This document shows positions 39,493 through 48,191 of a DNA stretch of 58,590 nt, piece after piece (position 1 is the first letter of the stretch; each line of letters starts with the position of its first letter). The DNA comes from Bradyrhizobium sp. (GTDB lineage: Bacteria > Pseudomonadota > Alphaproteobacteria > Rhizobiales > Xanthobacteraceae). The position numbers were made by a program, and so were the translations under genes. The notes beneath the pieces were generated by a model, which did not search any database, was not told the DNA's origin, and saw only the letters and a program-made list of their open reading frames with translations. The DNA is taken from the NCBI RefSeq assembly GCF_004799405.1, contig NZ_SSMW01000103.1:1-58590 (forward strand), in the 5' to 3' direction.

Positions 39493-40437
39493 TTACTGCG
39501 ACACGTCGGTGACAACGCTCGACACCGGACGCTGGCTCAGCGTCGGCAGCTTGACGTCCTTCATCAACTCTTCGTCGTATTGCGGCAGGCTCTTCACTGG
39601 CGCCTTAGCCCGCATGGCCACGACCTTATACCCTTCAGTCTTCAACCGCTTCAGGATGTCGGGCAGAAGCGCCGCGGTCTCCTTGTGGAAGTCGTGCATC
39701 AGGATGATGCCCTTGCCCTTCTTCTCCAGCCCCTTGAAGATGAGGTTCATGACCTTCTTCGGCTCGTGGTACTTGAAGTCGAAGGAATCGATATCGCATG
39801 AGAACATCGCGATGTTGCGCTCGCCGAGATAGGTGACCATTTCAGGCGGATGTTGTAGCGCAGGGAAGCGGAAGAACGGCGCCGGCGAAACCCCGCCCAG
39901 CGCCCACTTCACAGCGCTGATACCTTTCTCGATCTCTTCCTTGCGCTGGTCTTCGCTGAGCTTCTTGTTGACCAGCGTTGCATGCGACCAGGTGTGCGTG
40001 CCGATGGTATGACCGGCTGCATAAACCTGCTTGGCGATTTCAGGATAGTAGGTCGCGTGCTTGCCTATTTCGAAGAAGATGCCGGTGGTGCATTCATCCG
40101 CCAGCGCCTTGAGGACCGCCGGCGTATTGCCCGGCCATGGACCGTCATCGAAAGTCAGCACGACCTCCTTGTCCTTGAGAAAGTCCAGTTCCTTGAAGTG
40201 CTCGAAGCCGAAGCCGGGACCGCCGGTAGTGTCGATTTCCACGGTACGAGCCACGCCAAGGGCACCGGGATTGGTGCAGGGAGCTCTTGTCGGGGCAGCA
40301 GCTGCCGGGACGGGCGCCGCCTGCGGCGCCACTTGCGGGGCTGCCGCTACCGCGGGAGCCGGGATCTGGGCCCAGGCCGCACCCGACACACACAGCGAAA
40401 CCGCACTTGCAAAGATCAAACCTGCCGCAATACGCAT
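39493..40437 (-). CDS. Secreted polysaccharide deacetylase (NodB homology)
   Basis: A 314-residue exported protein: signal peptide from ATG 40437 (M-R-I-A-A-G-L to A-W-A-Q), a Pro/Ala-rich linker, then a carbohydrate esterase 4 domain with motif 1 L-T-F-D-D-G-P-W-P and motif 2 G-T-H-T-W-S-H, which supply the Asp and His metal ligands. A final H-D-F-H carries a catalytic His. Such enzymes remove N-acetyl groups from peptidoglycan or chitin-like sugars; this is not the nodulation NodB, as there are no nod neighbours. A longer frame to 40530 lacks a signal peptide. Confidence 0.92.
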   Translation of the reverse strand: MRIAAGLIFASAVSLCVSGAAWAQIPAPAVAAAPQVAPQAAPVPAAAAPTRAPCTNPGALGVARTVEIDTTGGPGFGFEHFKELDFLKDKEVVLTFDDGPWPGNTPAVLKALADECTTGIFFEIGKHATYYPEIAKQVYAAGHTIGTHTWSHATLVNKKLSEDQRKEEIEKGISAVKWALGGVSPAPFFRFPALQHPPEMVTYLGERNIAMFSCDIDSFDFKYHEPKKVMNLIFKGLEKKGKGIILMHDFHKETAALLPDILKRLKTEGYKVVAMRAKAPVKSLPQYDEELMKDVKLPTLSQRPVSSVVTDVSQ

Positions 40438-40620
40438 CTTGTTTCCCTTACACTGATCCCGTGTCCGATCCTGGCTTTTCTGCCATGGCCCGAGCCGTTT
40501 TTCCACCTCGATGCATAATAGCGTAGTCAAACCTGTGCCGCCACGGCAACGGCTTTATTACTTTGAACCGATTTGCCGGCCGGTTCGGTTAATTCCACGG
40601 GCCAACAGGCCGGGGGCGCG

Positions 40621-41202
40621 TCAGGAATCCGCGAGCGCTCGCGCGATAGCGGTTTTTATTCGGGTATCCGTCGGTTCGACGGTTTCGGGGAACACGTCGG
40701 CGATATAGCCCTCGCGGCCGATCAGATATTTGTGGAAGTTCCAATGAGGAACATCGTTCGGTCGTGCTTCGGCCGCCCATCGGTAGAACGGATGTGCATC
40801 AGGGCCTTTCACGACGGTTTTTGCTGCGATCGGAAAGGTAACGCCATATTGGTGTTGCGCGGTGTTGGCGATTTCCGCCGAACCGCCCGGTTCCTGTCCG
40901 CCGAAATCATTCGAGGGAACGCCGACGATGACGAACCCTCGATCATGAAACCCGGTCCATAGCTCCTGCAATCCGCCATATTGCGGCGTGTAGCCGCACA
41001 GCGATGCTGTGTTGACGACCATCAGCGGATGTCCGGCGAAATCGGCGAGCCGGATATCGCCGCCGACCAGCGCCGGGAACGAGAACGCATAGGCGGTGAT
41101 CCGGCTCATAGCCACTTGCGCCAGGACCCTCCGTATCGGGGCTGGAGCCGCGATCGCGGCCAGCGCTGCGGTCATGACGGTCCTGCGGTCGATCACGGCC
41201 AT
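40621..41202 (-). CDS. Glutathione peroxidase family protein, exported form
   Basis: A 193-residue Cys-type glutathione/thioredoxin peroxidase. The active site N-T-A-S-L-C-G-Y-T-P-Q-Y carries Cys-69; the Gln is in G-G-Q-E-P and the Trp and Asn in W-N-F-H-K-Y-L-I-G, completing the tetrad. An N-terminal extension R-R-T-V-M-T-A-A-L-A-A-I-A-A-P resembles a signal peptide (weakly Tat-like), so a periplasmic location is inferred. Reduces peroxides with thioredoxin or glutathione. It lies downstream of the L,D-transpeptidase gene on the same strand. Confidence 0.9.
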   Translation of the reverse strand: MAVIDRRTVMTAALAAIAAPAPIRRVLAQVAMSRITAYAFSFPALVGGDIRLADFAGHPLMVVNTASLCGYTPQYGGLQELWTGFHDRGFVIVGVPSNDFGGQEPGGSAEIANTAQHQYGVTFPIAAKTVVKGPDAHPFYRWAAEARPNDVPHWNFHKYLIGREGYIADVFPETVEPTDTRIKTAIARALADS

Positions 41203-41295
41203 CCCCCGGAGCGATTTAGGCGAGCGGCAAACATAGGCGGTCGGCGACCGCCGCTCAACAAGCCATCACGGCCGGCCGGACCAAGTCTTTGCAGC

Positions 41296-43242
41296 CTAGC
41301 GCAGCGACACGATGAAATCGGTTCCCTCGCCGGTTTCGCCGGCGTTGATGCCCTGATCGGAAACCACGATCGAGCCGCCGGTCGAAAGCGACTCGGCAAT
41401 TCGCGCCATGGCATCGGCAGGTATGGTGATACGATTCAAAGCCTCGGCAGGGCTATCCGGGACCGGCATTACCTTTACTTCGGCGGCCTCGGTTGTCTTC
41501 TTCCGCCGCCGCGACACATGCTCGTCCTCGTCCCGCCGCTCGACATGCCGGGCCGGGATCGAAACCACCGACCAGTGCAGCAGGTTGGCGTCGTCCTTGT
41601 CGACTTGTGCCGTGAACACATGGGTTCCCAACGGCCGGTCGTCCGCTGCGATCGTCACCGGCACGCTGAACAGCGGCTTGAAATTCTGCCGCACATAGAG
41701 CTTTGAGTCCTTGCGGCTGATGAACACGGCGATCTGACCGGTACGCTTTGGCGCGGCTGCCGTTACCGGGTCCGGTTTCGGGGCGGCGGCTTTCTCCGTG
41801 CTCTGCAGGCGGGTCTGGTCTTTTTTCGCATCGGGGATGGCGGCGGTGTCCGCCGCTGGCGGGGTTTTCTCGCCAGATTTTTCAGCCGGCTTGGTTTCGA
41901 CCGACTTGACTTCGGCCGGCTTGACTTCGGCTGGCTTGACTTCGGTCGATTTGGCTTCAATCGGCTTGGGCGTGTCGGAAACGGACGTCTTGAGGTCATC
42001 CACCTTTGCCTCGACCCTGGTCTCGTCGGCTTTGGTATTTTCGGTGGCGGACACTTCGGTCTTTGCCGTATCGCTGCTGGCTTGTGCAGAGACAGTAGCC
42101 TCGTCCGGTTTCTGGCCTGGATTGTCAGAGGCATCGGCTTCGACAGGCTTGGTGGTAGAGGTCGCCGATTCCGACGATTTAACCTCGGCCGGGCTGTCAT
42201 CGGACGGAGCCTTCTCGCCGGGCTTCTCGGCGGTGGATTCTGTTTCCGATTTTGCAGTTTCAGAGGTGGCAACTTCGGATTTCACGTCGGCATTCGGTGC
42301 GTCGCCGCTCTTGACGGCATCCACTGTGCCTGCCGGTGCAGGCTCTGTTTCGGCGGTTGCCGCCTCATGCGTTGGCGTGTTGCCGCTGGATTGGGTGGCA
42401 TCCGACATCGTGACCGGCGCCGTCGTTGCCGGCAGGGAAGCGCTGGCGTCGGCGGTGTGGGTCTGTTCGCGCAACGGCGCGGCGTCGGCTGTCTTCTCGG
42501 GCTTTGCGGGGGCGTCCACCATCGGCTCGACGGCAGCCGCCGGCTGTGGCGGGACTTTCTCGGTTGCGAGCAACGGATGTGAAAAACTCTCGGGCGGAGT
42601 TATCTCGCCCGGCGTTACGACGACCCGGGCCCCCATCTTGGTCCAGCCCCACATCTTCACCGCAAAGGCCGGGGGCATGCGGATGCAGCCATGCGAGGCC
42701 GGATAGCCAGGGAGCACGCCAGCGTGCATCGCAACGCCGGACCATGTGATCCGCTGCATGTACGGCATCGGTGCGCCGCTATAGATGTTGGAATGGTGGT
42801 ATCGGTCCTTTTCAATGACGCTGAAGACACCCATCGGCGTCGGATGGCCCTTCATGCCGGTGGAAACCGGCGCTTCGGCGAAAAATCCGTTGCTGTCGTA
42901 GATTTTCAGTTTCTGCTTGTCGATCGAGATCGCAATGATCAGCGGTCCCTGCGGTTTCGCGGATTCTTTTTCTTTTACCGTTGCGTCGATCTTGCGGGCC
43001 GAATGGCGATGCGCTCTATGCCGCCGCTGTGGAGTGGGCCGTGAAAATCCGGCGTCGGAATCCGACCACGCCACCGCAGCTTCCGCATAAGAAGTGCCGC
43101 CGATGACGCCGGCGGCCGCCAGGACGGCAATCCGCCACAGGGATTTGGCGAAAGCTGCGTGGCCCGGTGCCTGATTTTCGCGCGGGGACGGCCGCAGTCG
43201 TCCATCCGCAATCCCCGCCGCCCGATCCTTGCCCACGCCCAT
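41296..43242 (-). CDS. L,D-transpeptidase (YkuD) with a long low-complexity linker and a second YkuD-like region
   Basis: A 648-residue envelope protein. After a signal/anchor (about 35-55) comes a YkuD domain with the catalytic pattern His-173 ... S-H-G-C-I-R (Cys-186, Arg-188). Residues about 225-500 are Glu/Lys/Ala/Pro-rich with repeats of V-K-P-A-E and similar. The C-terminal part (about 505-560) begins with K-D-S-K-L-Y-V-R-Q, reminiscent of the start of another YkuD domain, but lacks the S-H-G-C signature. L,D-transpeptidases form 3-3 peptidoglycan cross-links or attach outer-membrane proteins, common in Rhizobiales. GAGG precedes the ATG closely. Confidence 0.92.
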   Translation of the reverse strand: MGVGKDRAAGIADGRLRPSPRENQAPGHAAFAKSLWRIAVLAAAGVIGGTSYAEAAVAWSDSDAGFSRPTPQRRHRAHRHSARKIDATVKEKESAKPQGPLIIAISIDKQKLKIYDSNGFFAEAPVSTGMKGHPTPMGVFSVIEKDRYHHSNIYSGAPMPYMQRITWSGVAMHAGVLPGYPASHGCIRMPPAFAVKMWGWTKMGARVVVTPGEITPPESFSHPLLATEKVPPQPAAAVEPMVDAPAKPEKTADAAPLREQTHTADASASLPATTAPVTMSDATQSSGNTPTHEAATAETEPAPAGTVDAVKSGDAPNADVKSEVATSETAKSETESTAEKPGEKAPSDDSPAEVKSSESATSTTKPVEADASDNPGQKPDEATVSAQASSDTAKTEVSATENTKADETRVEAKVDDLKTSVSDTPKPIEAKSTEVKPAEVKPAEVKSVETKPAEKSGEKTPPAADTAAIPDAKKDQTRLQSTEKAAAPKPDPVTAAAPKRTGQIAVFISRKDSKLYVRQNFKPLFSVPVTIAADDRPLGTHVFTAQVDKDDANLLHWSVVSIPARHVERRDEDEHVSRRRKKTTEAAEVKVMPVPDSPAEALNRITIPADAMARIAESLSTGGSIVVSDQGINAGETGEGTDFIVSLR

Positions 43243-43461
43243 GATCCTCGAATCTCAGCCTTGATATTTAGTCGTATTTAGTTGTCGCAGACGGGAAACG
43301 CGTTCACCAGCATAAGGCCGGCAATCCCGGCGATTTTAGCTCCAAGCGTAGCAAAAAAGCCTCACATTCGGTTAACCGGCCCGTACTCCCTCAGCGGATT
43401 AGCCTTCCGATGGGGCATCTGTGCAACTACATCGGCGGAAGCCCCGCCGACGGAGAGTTCC

Positions 43462-44004
43462 ATGACATCCCAAGCCATTGGCCACCAGAGCTGGAGAAAC
43501 GCGGCTTTTTTGGTGCTGCTATTGACGTTTTGGGCCGGTTCGCCGGCCTCGGCCGCCGACGAGCCGGACCTGATCTTCCGCCGCTCGACCGTGTTCAAAT
43601 TACTGAGCCCGAATGACAAGCTTGCGACCTACGGCATCGACGACCCCGAGGTCGAGGGAGTGGCCTGTCATTTTACGGTGCCGGAGAAGGGCGGCTACAA
43701 GGGCTGGCTGGGGATTGCCGAACAGGTCTCGGATATTTCGCTGGCGTGCCGCCAGATCGGCCCGATCCGTTTCAAATCCAAAATGGAGCAGGGCGACGAC
43801 ATGTTTCGGCAGCGGCGTTCGCTTTTCTTCAAGAAAATGCAGATCGTCCGGGGCTGTGACGCCAAACGGAACGTGCTGGTCTATATGGTCTATTCCGACA
43901 GACTGATCGAGGGATCGCCGGAGAATTCGACCTCTTCGGTGCCGATCATGCCTTGGGGAGCCGCCGATACCGCGATCAAGAAATGTGGCGAGTTCATCCA
44001 GTGA
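43462..44004 (+). CDS. creA: CreA family periplasmic protein
   Basis: A 180-residue exported protein of unknown biochemistry. The signal peptide runs to A-S-A-A-D (about 33); then V-F-K-L-L-S-P-N-D-K, D-D-P-E-V-E-G-V-A-C-H, G-L-A/G-I-A-E-Q-V-S-D-I-S-L-A-C-R-Q-I-G-P and V-P-I-M-P-W-G, which match CreA of E. coli block by block. The ATG at 43462 has GGAGAG nine bases before it. In E. coli creA lies with creBCD; here no such partners are present, so it is an orphan. Confidence 0.93.
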   Translation: MTSQAIGHQSWRNAAFLVLLLTFWAGSPASAADEPDLIFRRSTVFKLLSPNDKLATYGIDDPEVEGVACHFTVPEKGGYKGWLGIAEQVSDISLACRQIGPIRFKSKMEQGDDMFRQRRSLFFKKMQIVRGCDAKRNVLVYMVYSDRLIEGSPENSTSSVPIMPWGAADTAIKKCGEFIQ

Positions 44005-44034
44005 CCGCAATGATTCTGGTCGGGATCCTGTAAA

Positions 44035-44262
44035 CTACCTCCTTACCGGCTTCGGGCGTGGCCCGACCCAAGCCTCGTGCCGGGCCTTGGGATCGCGATG
44101 GCCCACCAACTGCACGAATTTCTGCGGTGCCGATTCATCGCCGCGACCGCTGTCGCAGCGCTGCTGCGTCATCGCGCCACAAATTCCAGGCCGCGCGGAT
44201 TTCGCCGGGCCGGATTTGGGCGTCGCGGTTTTCTTGCCAACATCGATGTTGTCATTGCCCAC
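44035..44262 (-). CDS. Small hypothetical protein (75 residues)
   Basis: A 75-residue basic frame from GTG at 44262 with AAAGGAC upstream at proper distance and GC-rich third codon positions like real genes here. It has an N-terminal Lys/Pro-rich stretch, then G-A-M-T-Q-Q-R-C-D-S-G and Q-K-F-V-Q-L-V-G-H-R-D. No signal peptide or membrane segment. No family recognised. The overlapping frames on the other strand are less convincing. Convergent with creA. Confidence 0.45.
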   Translation of the reverse strand: MGNDNIDVGKKTATPKSGPAKSARPGICGAMTQQRCDSGRGDESAPQKFVQLVGHRDPKARHEAWVGPRPKPVRR

Positions 44263-44755
44263 GACTGCTGTCCTTTGTTGAGGTCAAGATTACAACGCGC
44301 CACTGCTTGGAAAGGTTGCAGGTTCGCTCAAGTGAGTCGGCCGGGCCAATGCTTCGGTTCACCCTCGCAAAGGGCCCGCCAACGGGCTTCTCACCAGAGA
44401 AACGTTAAATATTTCAGCCGGTCTGGCTCCGCCGGCTGGACCCATGGTCGCGGTAGGCCGTTGAACCACCCCGGATTCGGCCATTGGACGAGCCGATCAG
44501 GGGCGAAGGTCGTCGATTTCTGACTGCGGATGAAGCTGCCAACTGGACCCGTTCGCTGCCCGTCGAAGCTCTTATCTAATTGAAATAATTGTGTTTTATT
44601 TCGATTGTTTCGTCGACCTCGGTCGATGAAACAATTCTCCCGGCCGACGAAACCATTTTTCCCTTTTGCGCAAGCATCCGGAAACAGCGGTTGGTTATCA
44701 GTTTCGCCAACGAAAACGGCGGGACAACGCCGGCCACAAAACCGGAGACAGTCAA
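44263..44755. other. Intergenic region with a long hairpin before a small secreted-peptide gene
   Basis: 493 bp upstream of the small gene at 44756. It includes an AT-rich stretch near 44575-44605 and a 14-bp stem (44604-44617 with 44622-44635, one G-U pair, CTCG loop). GTTTCGTC at 44607-44614 can instead pair with GACGAAAC at 44646-44653, which is followed by ATTTTTCCC. This could be an attenuator; see findings. No other gene supported. Confidence 0.5.
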
Positions 44756-44911
44756 ATGCGAGCCCTCAGCTTCGTCCTTGCGTTCGCTTTCGTGCTCGCC
44801 GGTCCGTCACTGGCGGGATCACCGGAAAACGGGCTTCCGGGAGTCGGTACCTTCGCCTATAGCGGCACGCCGATCGCGGCCACCCACGCCTTGCTCGTCG
44901 CCGCCCGCTAA
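44756..44911 (+). CDS. Small secreted peptide (51 residues)
   Basis: A 51-residue frame with a clear signal peptide M-R-A-L-S-F-V-L-A-F-A-F-V-L-A-G-P-S-L-A, cleaved after about residue 20, leaving a mature peptide of about 30 residues with P-G-V-G-T-F-A-Y-S-G-T-P. GGAGA lies eight bases before the ATG. It is preceded by a possible attenuator. Not recognised as a known family; could be a secreted factor or degraded gene. Confidence 0.6.
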   Translation: MRALSFVLAFAFVLAGPSLAGSPENGLPGVGTFAYSGTPIAATHALLVAAR

Positions 44912-45053
44912 AACTAGCCCAAGCCTAAAAGGTTGCCGGTAGAACTTCATTCTTTTTCGCATCAGCGCAGCGCCAGTGCACCTTCATGCGAATCTGCCGC
45001 TATTGTAACCATTGAACGACCGTCCGCTTTGATCGGTCAGCGTGGAGCAATGG

Positions 45054-46280
45054 ATGCGGCCGTGCCGAAACCTGATGTGGTGCGCAGCGTTTGTCGCGCT
45101 GGCGTCTTCCGCCGCTGCCGCTCCCGACGAAGACCTGTTGGGCAAGGCGGCCGGTTATCCGGTCGGCACCCGGGGCAGCTGGTTCTATGACGAAGGCGTG
45201 CGAATCGGATCCTTCAGTCATCTCGACACGCTGCTACCCCATTACACCCTCAGGAAGGCGGCTTCGCCGTTGCCGTTGCCCGCCGCCGCAAGTGAATTGA
45301 AGATCGACTACCGGTTCAAGGACCAGAACTATACGCTCGACGATTTTCTAGATCGCCAGCGCATCACCGGTCTGCTGGTGATCAAGGACGGCGAGATTCT
45401 GTGCGAGCGTTATCAGTACGATCGCAAGCCGGTGGACCGCTTTGTTTCGCATTCGATGGCGAAATCCATCGTCAGTATTGCGGTGGGAATGGCGCTCGCC
45501 GAGGGGAAAATAGCCTCCCTGGACGACCTCGTCTCCAAATACGAGCCGAAGCTTGCGGGCAGCGCCTATGGCGACACCTCGATACGGAACGTGTTGCGCA
45601 TGTCATCCGGCGTGCCGTTCAACGAAGTCTATGACGGCAAGGACGACCTGACGCGGTTCGGCAACCTTCGCGGTTCGCAGGGGTCGATCGCCGCACTGCG
45701 CGCGTTCGGGCCCCGCGAAGTCGAGCCGGGCACGCGCTTTCATTACGCCTCCAGCGAGACCGTCATCCTGGCGGTACTGCTGCGCGCGGTCACCGGAACC
45801 ACGCTCAGTGAGTATCTGACGGAGCGGCTCTGGCAGCCCATGGGCGCCGAAGCCGATGCGACCTGGATCAGGTCGCGCGATGGCACCGAGGTCGCCGCGG
45901 GAAGTTTCAACGCGATCCTGCGCGACTACGGACGTCTTGGCGTGCTGCTGGCCAATGATGGCGCGGTCGGACCGAGACAAGTGGTGCCGAAGGAGTACCT
46001 GCTCGACGCGACCGATTGGCACCGGCAACCCGAAGCGTTCACGCCAAGGCGAGCCACCCCGTATTTTGGCTATGGCTACCAGTTCTGGCTTTTCCCGGGC
46101 GAGAAGCGAAGGTTTGCATTGCTCGGCGTTTACGGTCAATCGATCTTCGTCGATCCCGAACTCAAACTCGTCATGGTGGTGACGGCTGCTGCGAAAAATG
46201 CCAGCGTTGGAAAAGAGCCGCTGGCTGCGGAGCGCGACGCCGTCTGGCGCGGGCTGATCGGCAAATATGGCAACTGGTAG
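45054..46280 (+). CDS. Serine hydrolase (beta-lactamase / class C-like family)
   Basis: A 408-residue exported protein of the beta-lactamase-related family. Signal peptide to A-A-A-A-P (about 23); nucleophile motif S-M-A-K at 134-137; Tyr motif Y-A-S at 231-233; a third segment G-V-Y-G-Q-S near 353 stands where K-T-G would be. The family includes esterases and D-aminopeptidases as well as lactamases, so antibiotic resistance should not be assumed. ATG 45054 has GGAG at a good distance; GTG 45042 is an alternative. Confidence 0.9.
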   Translation: MRPCRNLMWCAAFVALASSAAAAPDEDLLGKAAGYPVGTRGSWFYDEGVRIGSFSHLDTLLPHYTLRKAASPLPLPAAASELKIDYRFKDQNYTLDDFLDRQRITGLLVIKDGEILCERYQYDRKPVDRFVSHSMAKSIVSIAVGMALAEGKIASLDDLVSKYEPKLAGSAYGDTSIRNVLRMSSGVPFNEVYDGKDDLTRFGNLRGSQGSIAALRAFGPREVEPGTRFHYASSETVILAVLLRAVTGTTLSEYLTERLWQPMGAEADATWIRSRDGTEVAAGSFNAILRDYGRLGVLLANDGAVGPRQVVPKEYLLDATDWHRQPEAFTPRRATPYFGYGYQFWLFPGEKRRFALLGVYGQSIFVDPELKLVMVVTAAAKNASVGKEPLAAERDAVWRGLIGKYGNW

Positions 46281-46310
46281 GGTGTGAGGCGATCCGGCTC
46301 ATCGCGGCCG

Positions 46311-46562
46311 TTAGCGCGGTCGGTTCAGCTTGGGTCCCAAGCGCGGAATACATTTGCTGGTGCGGACGATTCCCGTTGAGATCATCTTGGTGCCGGAGAC
46401 TTCCTTGATCTGGCCGGCGGGACAGGTTCCATCATCGACCTTGATACGCTGGCCGAGCCGCAAATTGACGATATCCTGCACCCGCGCCACCTGATCCGCC
46501 CTGGTCGCTGGCATTAGGGAAAACAGCACGAGACCGCCGAGCAGCAGCAACGAAAAACGCAT
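46311..46562 (-). CDS. Small secreted protein of unknown function
   Basis: An 83-residue protein with a signal peptide M-R-F-S-L-L-L-L-G-G-L-V-L-F-S-L-M-P-A-T-R-A, then V-Q-D-I-V-N-L-R-L-G-Q-R-I-K-V-D-D-G-T-C-P and a second Cys in S-K-C-I-P-R-L-G, which could form a disulfide. AAGG precedes ATG 46562; a GTG at 46604 would overlap the previous stop (GTGA) but would hide the signal peptide. Conserved-looking but function unknown. Confidence 0.72.
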   Translation of the reverse strand: MRFSLLLLGGLVLFSLMPATRADQVARVQDIVNLRLGQRIKVDDGTCPAGQIKEVSGTKMISTGIVRTSKCIPRLGPKLNRPR

Positions 46563-46600
46563 GAACTGTGAAACCTTCACGATCGATGGTGCAGCTTGTT

Positions 46601-46753
46601 TCACTTGTTCTGGATCTTCAGCCCGTTCGGGCCGACGTTGATCTGCAGGCCCTCCGGCTGCTTCTTGGTCTGATAGAGATTGTAGCCGAGCACACCCACC
46701 CCGACGATCAGTGCGCCGATAATGAGATACAAAATGTTGCGGTTGGCGGGCAT
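46601..46753 (-). CDS. Small membrane-anchored protein (50 residues)
   Basis: A 50-residue protein with one N-terminal helix N-I-L-Y-L-I-I-G-A-L-I-V-G-V-G-V-L-G-Y and a short periplasmic tail ending G-L-Q-I-N-V-G-P-N-G-L-K-I-Q-N-K. GGAGA lies seven bases before ATG 46753. The frame is open far upstream but only this part looks coding. Probably cotranscribed with the small secreted protein 38 bp downstream. Function unknown. Confidence 0.75.
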   Translation of the reverse strand: MPANRNILYLIIGALIVGVGVLGYNLYQTKKQPEGLQINVGPNGLKIQNK

Positions 46754-46910
46754 TGAGTTCTCCGTTGGGAGTGAGAATTTCGCCTGCATTGTATGGAGGC
46801 CTCGGCGATTCTCATAGCGGCCAAAAACACCTGCGAATCCCGACCGGATATGATTTGATCCCGGCCGTTGCCGCGTTCCCTCCGCGGCAGCGAACCGGAG
46901 CCACGACACG

Positions 46911-48191
46911 ATGAGCGCCATGGATGCCAGGCAAAAAATCCTCGACGCCGTCGACGCCGGTTTCGACGCGCAGTTGGCCACCACGCGGGATTTTGTCGCG
47001 ATTCCCTCAACCCGCGGCGCCGAAGGGCCATGCCAGGACATGATCGGCGATCTCTTGCGCCAGCGCGGCTATGAGGTCGACGACTGGCATATCGATGTCG
47101 ACGATCTCAGGGATTTGCGCGGCTTCGGCCCGATCGAACATGATTTCTCCAGGGCGCGCACAGTGGTCGGCACTTATCGGCCGACCAGCAACGCCGGCAA
47201 ATCGCTGATCCTGCAGGGGCATTGCGACGTGGTGCCGGCCGGCCCGCTTGAGATGTGGGAGACGCCGCCGTTTTCCCCGATGGTAAAGGACGGCAAGATG
47301 TACGGCCGCGGCGCCTGCGACATGAAGTCCGGCACCATCGGTGCGCTCCATGCGCTCGATGCCATCAAGGCCGCCGGTTTCAAGCCGACGGCGCGGATTC
47401 ACTTTCAATCCGTGATCGAGGAGGAGAGTACCGGCGTCGGTGCGCTCTCGACCTTGCAGCGCGGCTATCGTGCCGACGCCTGCTTCATCCCCGAGCCGAC
47501 CTCCGGCAGAATGGTGCGATCGCAAGTCGGCGTGATCTGGTTCAGGCTCAGGGTACGCGGCCATCCGGTGCATGTGTTCGAGGCAGGCTCGGGCTCCAAC
47601 GCCATCACCGCGGCCTATCACTTGATTCACCGCCTGAAGAAGCTCGAAACCGAATGGAATGAAAGGGCGAAGAGCGATCGCCATTTCAAGGCGGTGACGC
47701 ATCCGATCAACTTCAATCCGGGCATCATCAAGGGCGGTGATTGGGCCTCCAGCGTGCCGGCGTGGTGCGATGTCGATTGTAGAATCGCCATTCTGCCGGG
47801 TTGGTCGGTTGCCGACTGCCAGGCCGAGATCCTTGGCTGCGTCTCCTCGGCCGCGCGCGATCATCGTTTCCTCTCCAACAATCCGCCCGACGTGGAATGG
47901 TCGGGGTTTCTGTCCGAGGGATATGAGTTGAAGGACTCCGCGCAGGCTGAAGCCGCATTCGGCAAGGCCTACAACGCGGTCTATGGCGGCGCGGTGCAAG
48001 ACCTCGTCTTCACCGCGCTCACCGATACGCGGTTCTACGGGCTGAACTACAACATCCCAAGCCTGTGCTTCGGCGCCAGCGGGGCGGCGATGCACGGCTT
48101 CAACGAATATGTCGATCTCGATTCGCTGCGGAAGTCGACCAAGGCTACCGCGTTGTTCATCGCCGAATGGTGCGGCGTCGAGGCGCTTTAG
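46911..48191 (+). CDS. M20 family peptidase/deacylase (ArgE/DapE type)
   Basis: A 426-residue cytoplasmic zinc hydrolase. Metal ligands are visible in L-Q-G-H-C-D-V-V-P, Y-G-R-G-A-C-D-M-K-S-G and the catalytic E-E-E-S-T-G; a dimerisation domain is inserted in the middle. The family includes acetylornithine deacetylase and succinyl-diaminopimelate desuccinylase; with no arg or dap genes nearby the substrate is uncertain. The ATG at 46911 is used. It is convergent with the binding-protein gene, the two stop codons overlapping. Confidence 0.92.
   Translation: MSAMDARQKILDAVDAGFDAQLATTRDFVAIPSTRGAEGPCQDMIGDLLRQRGYEVDDWHIDVDDLRDLRGFGPIEHDFSRARTVVGTYRPTSNAGKSLILQGHCDVVPAGPLEMWETPPFSPMVKDGKMYGRGACDMKSGTIGALHALDAIKAAGFKPTARIHFQSVIEEESTGVGALSTLQRGYRADACFIPEPTSGRMVRSQVGVIWFRLRVRGHPVHVFEAGSGSNAITAAYHLIHRLKKLETEWNERAKSDRHFKAVTHPINFNPGIIKGGDWASSVPAWCDVDCRIAILPGWSVADCQAEILGCVSSAARDHRFLSNNPPDVEWSGFLSEGYELKDSAQAEAAFGKAYNAVYGGAVQDLVFTALTDTRFYGLNYNIPSLCFGASGAAMHGFNEYVDLDSLRKSTKATALFIAEWCGVEAL

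Noticed and set aside
39493..40437. Nodulation gene nodB
   Set aside because: It is a secreted general polysaccharide deacetylase with a signal peptide and Pro/Ala linker, and no other nod genes or nod boxes are nearby.
45054..46280. Antibiotic resistance beta-lactamase
   Set aside because: The S-x-x-K and Y-x-S motifs only place it in the broad serine hydrolase family; the third motif is not K-T-G, and there is no resistance context.
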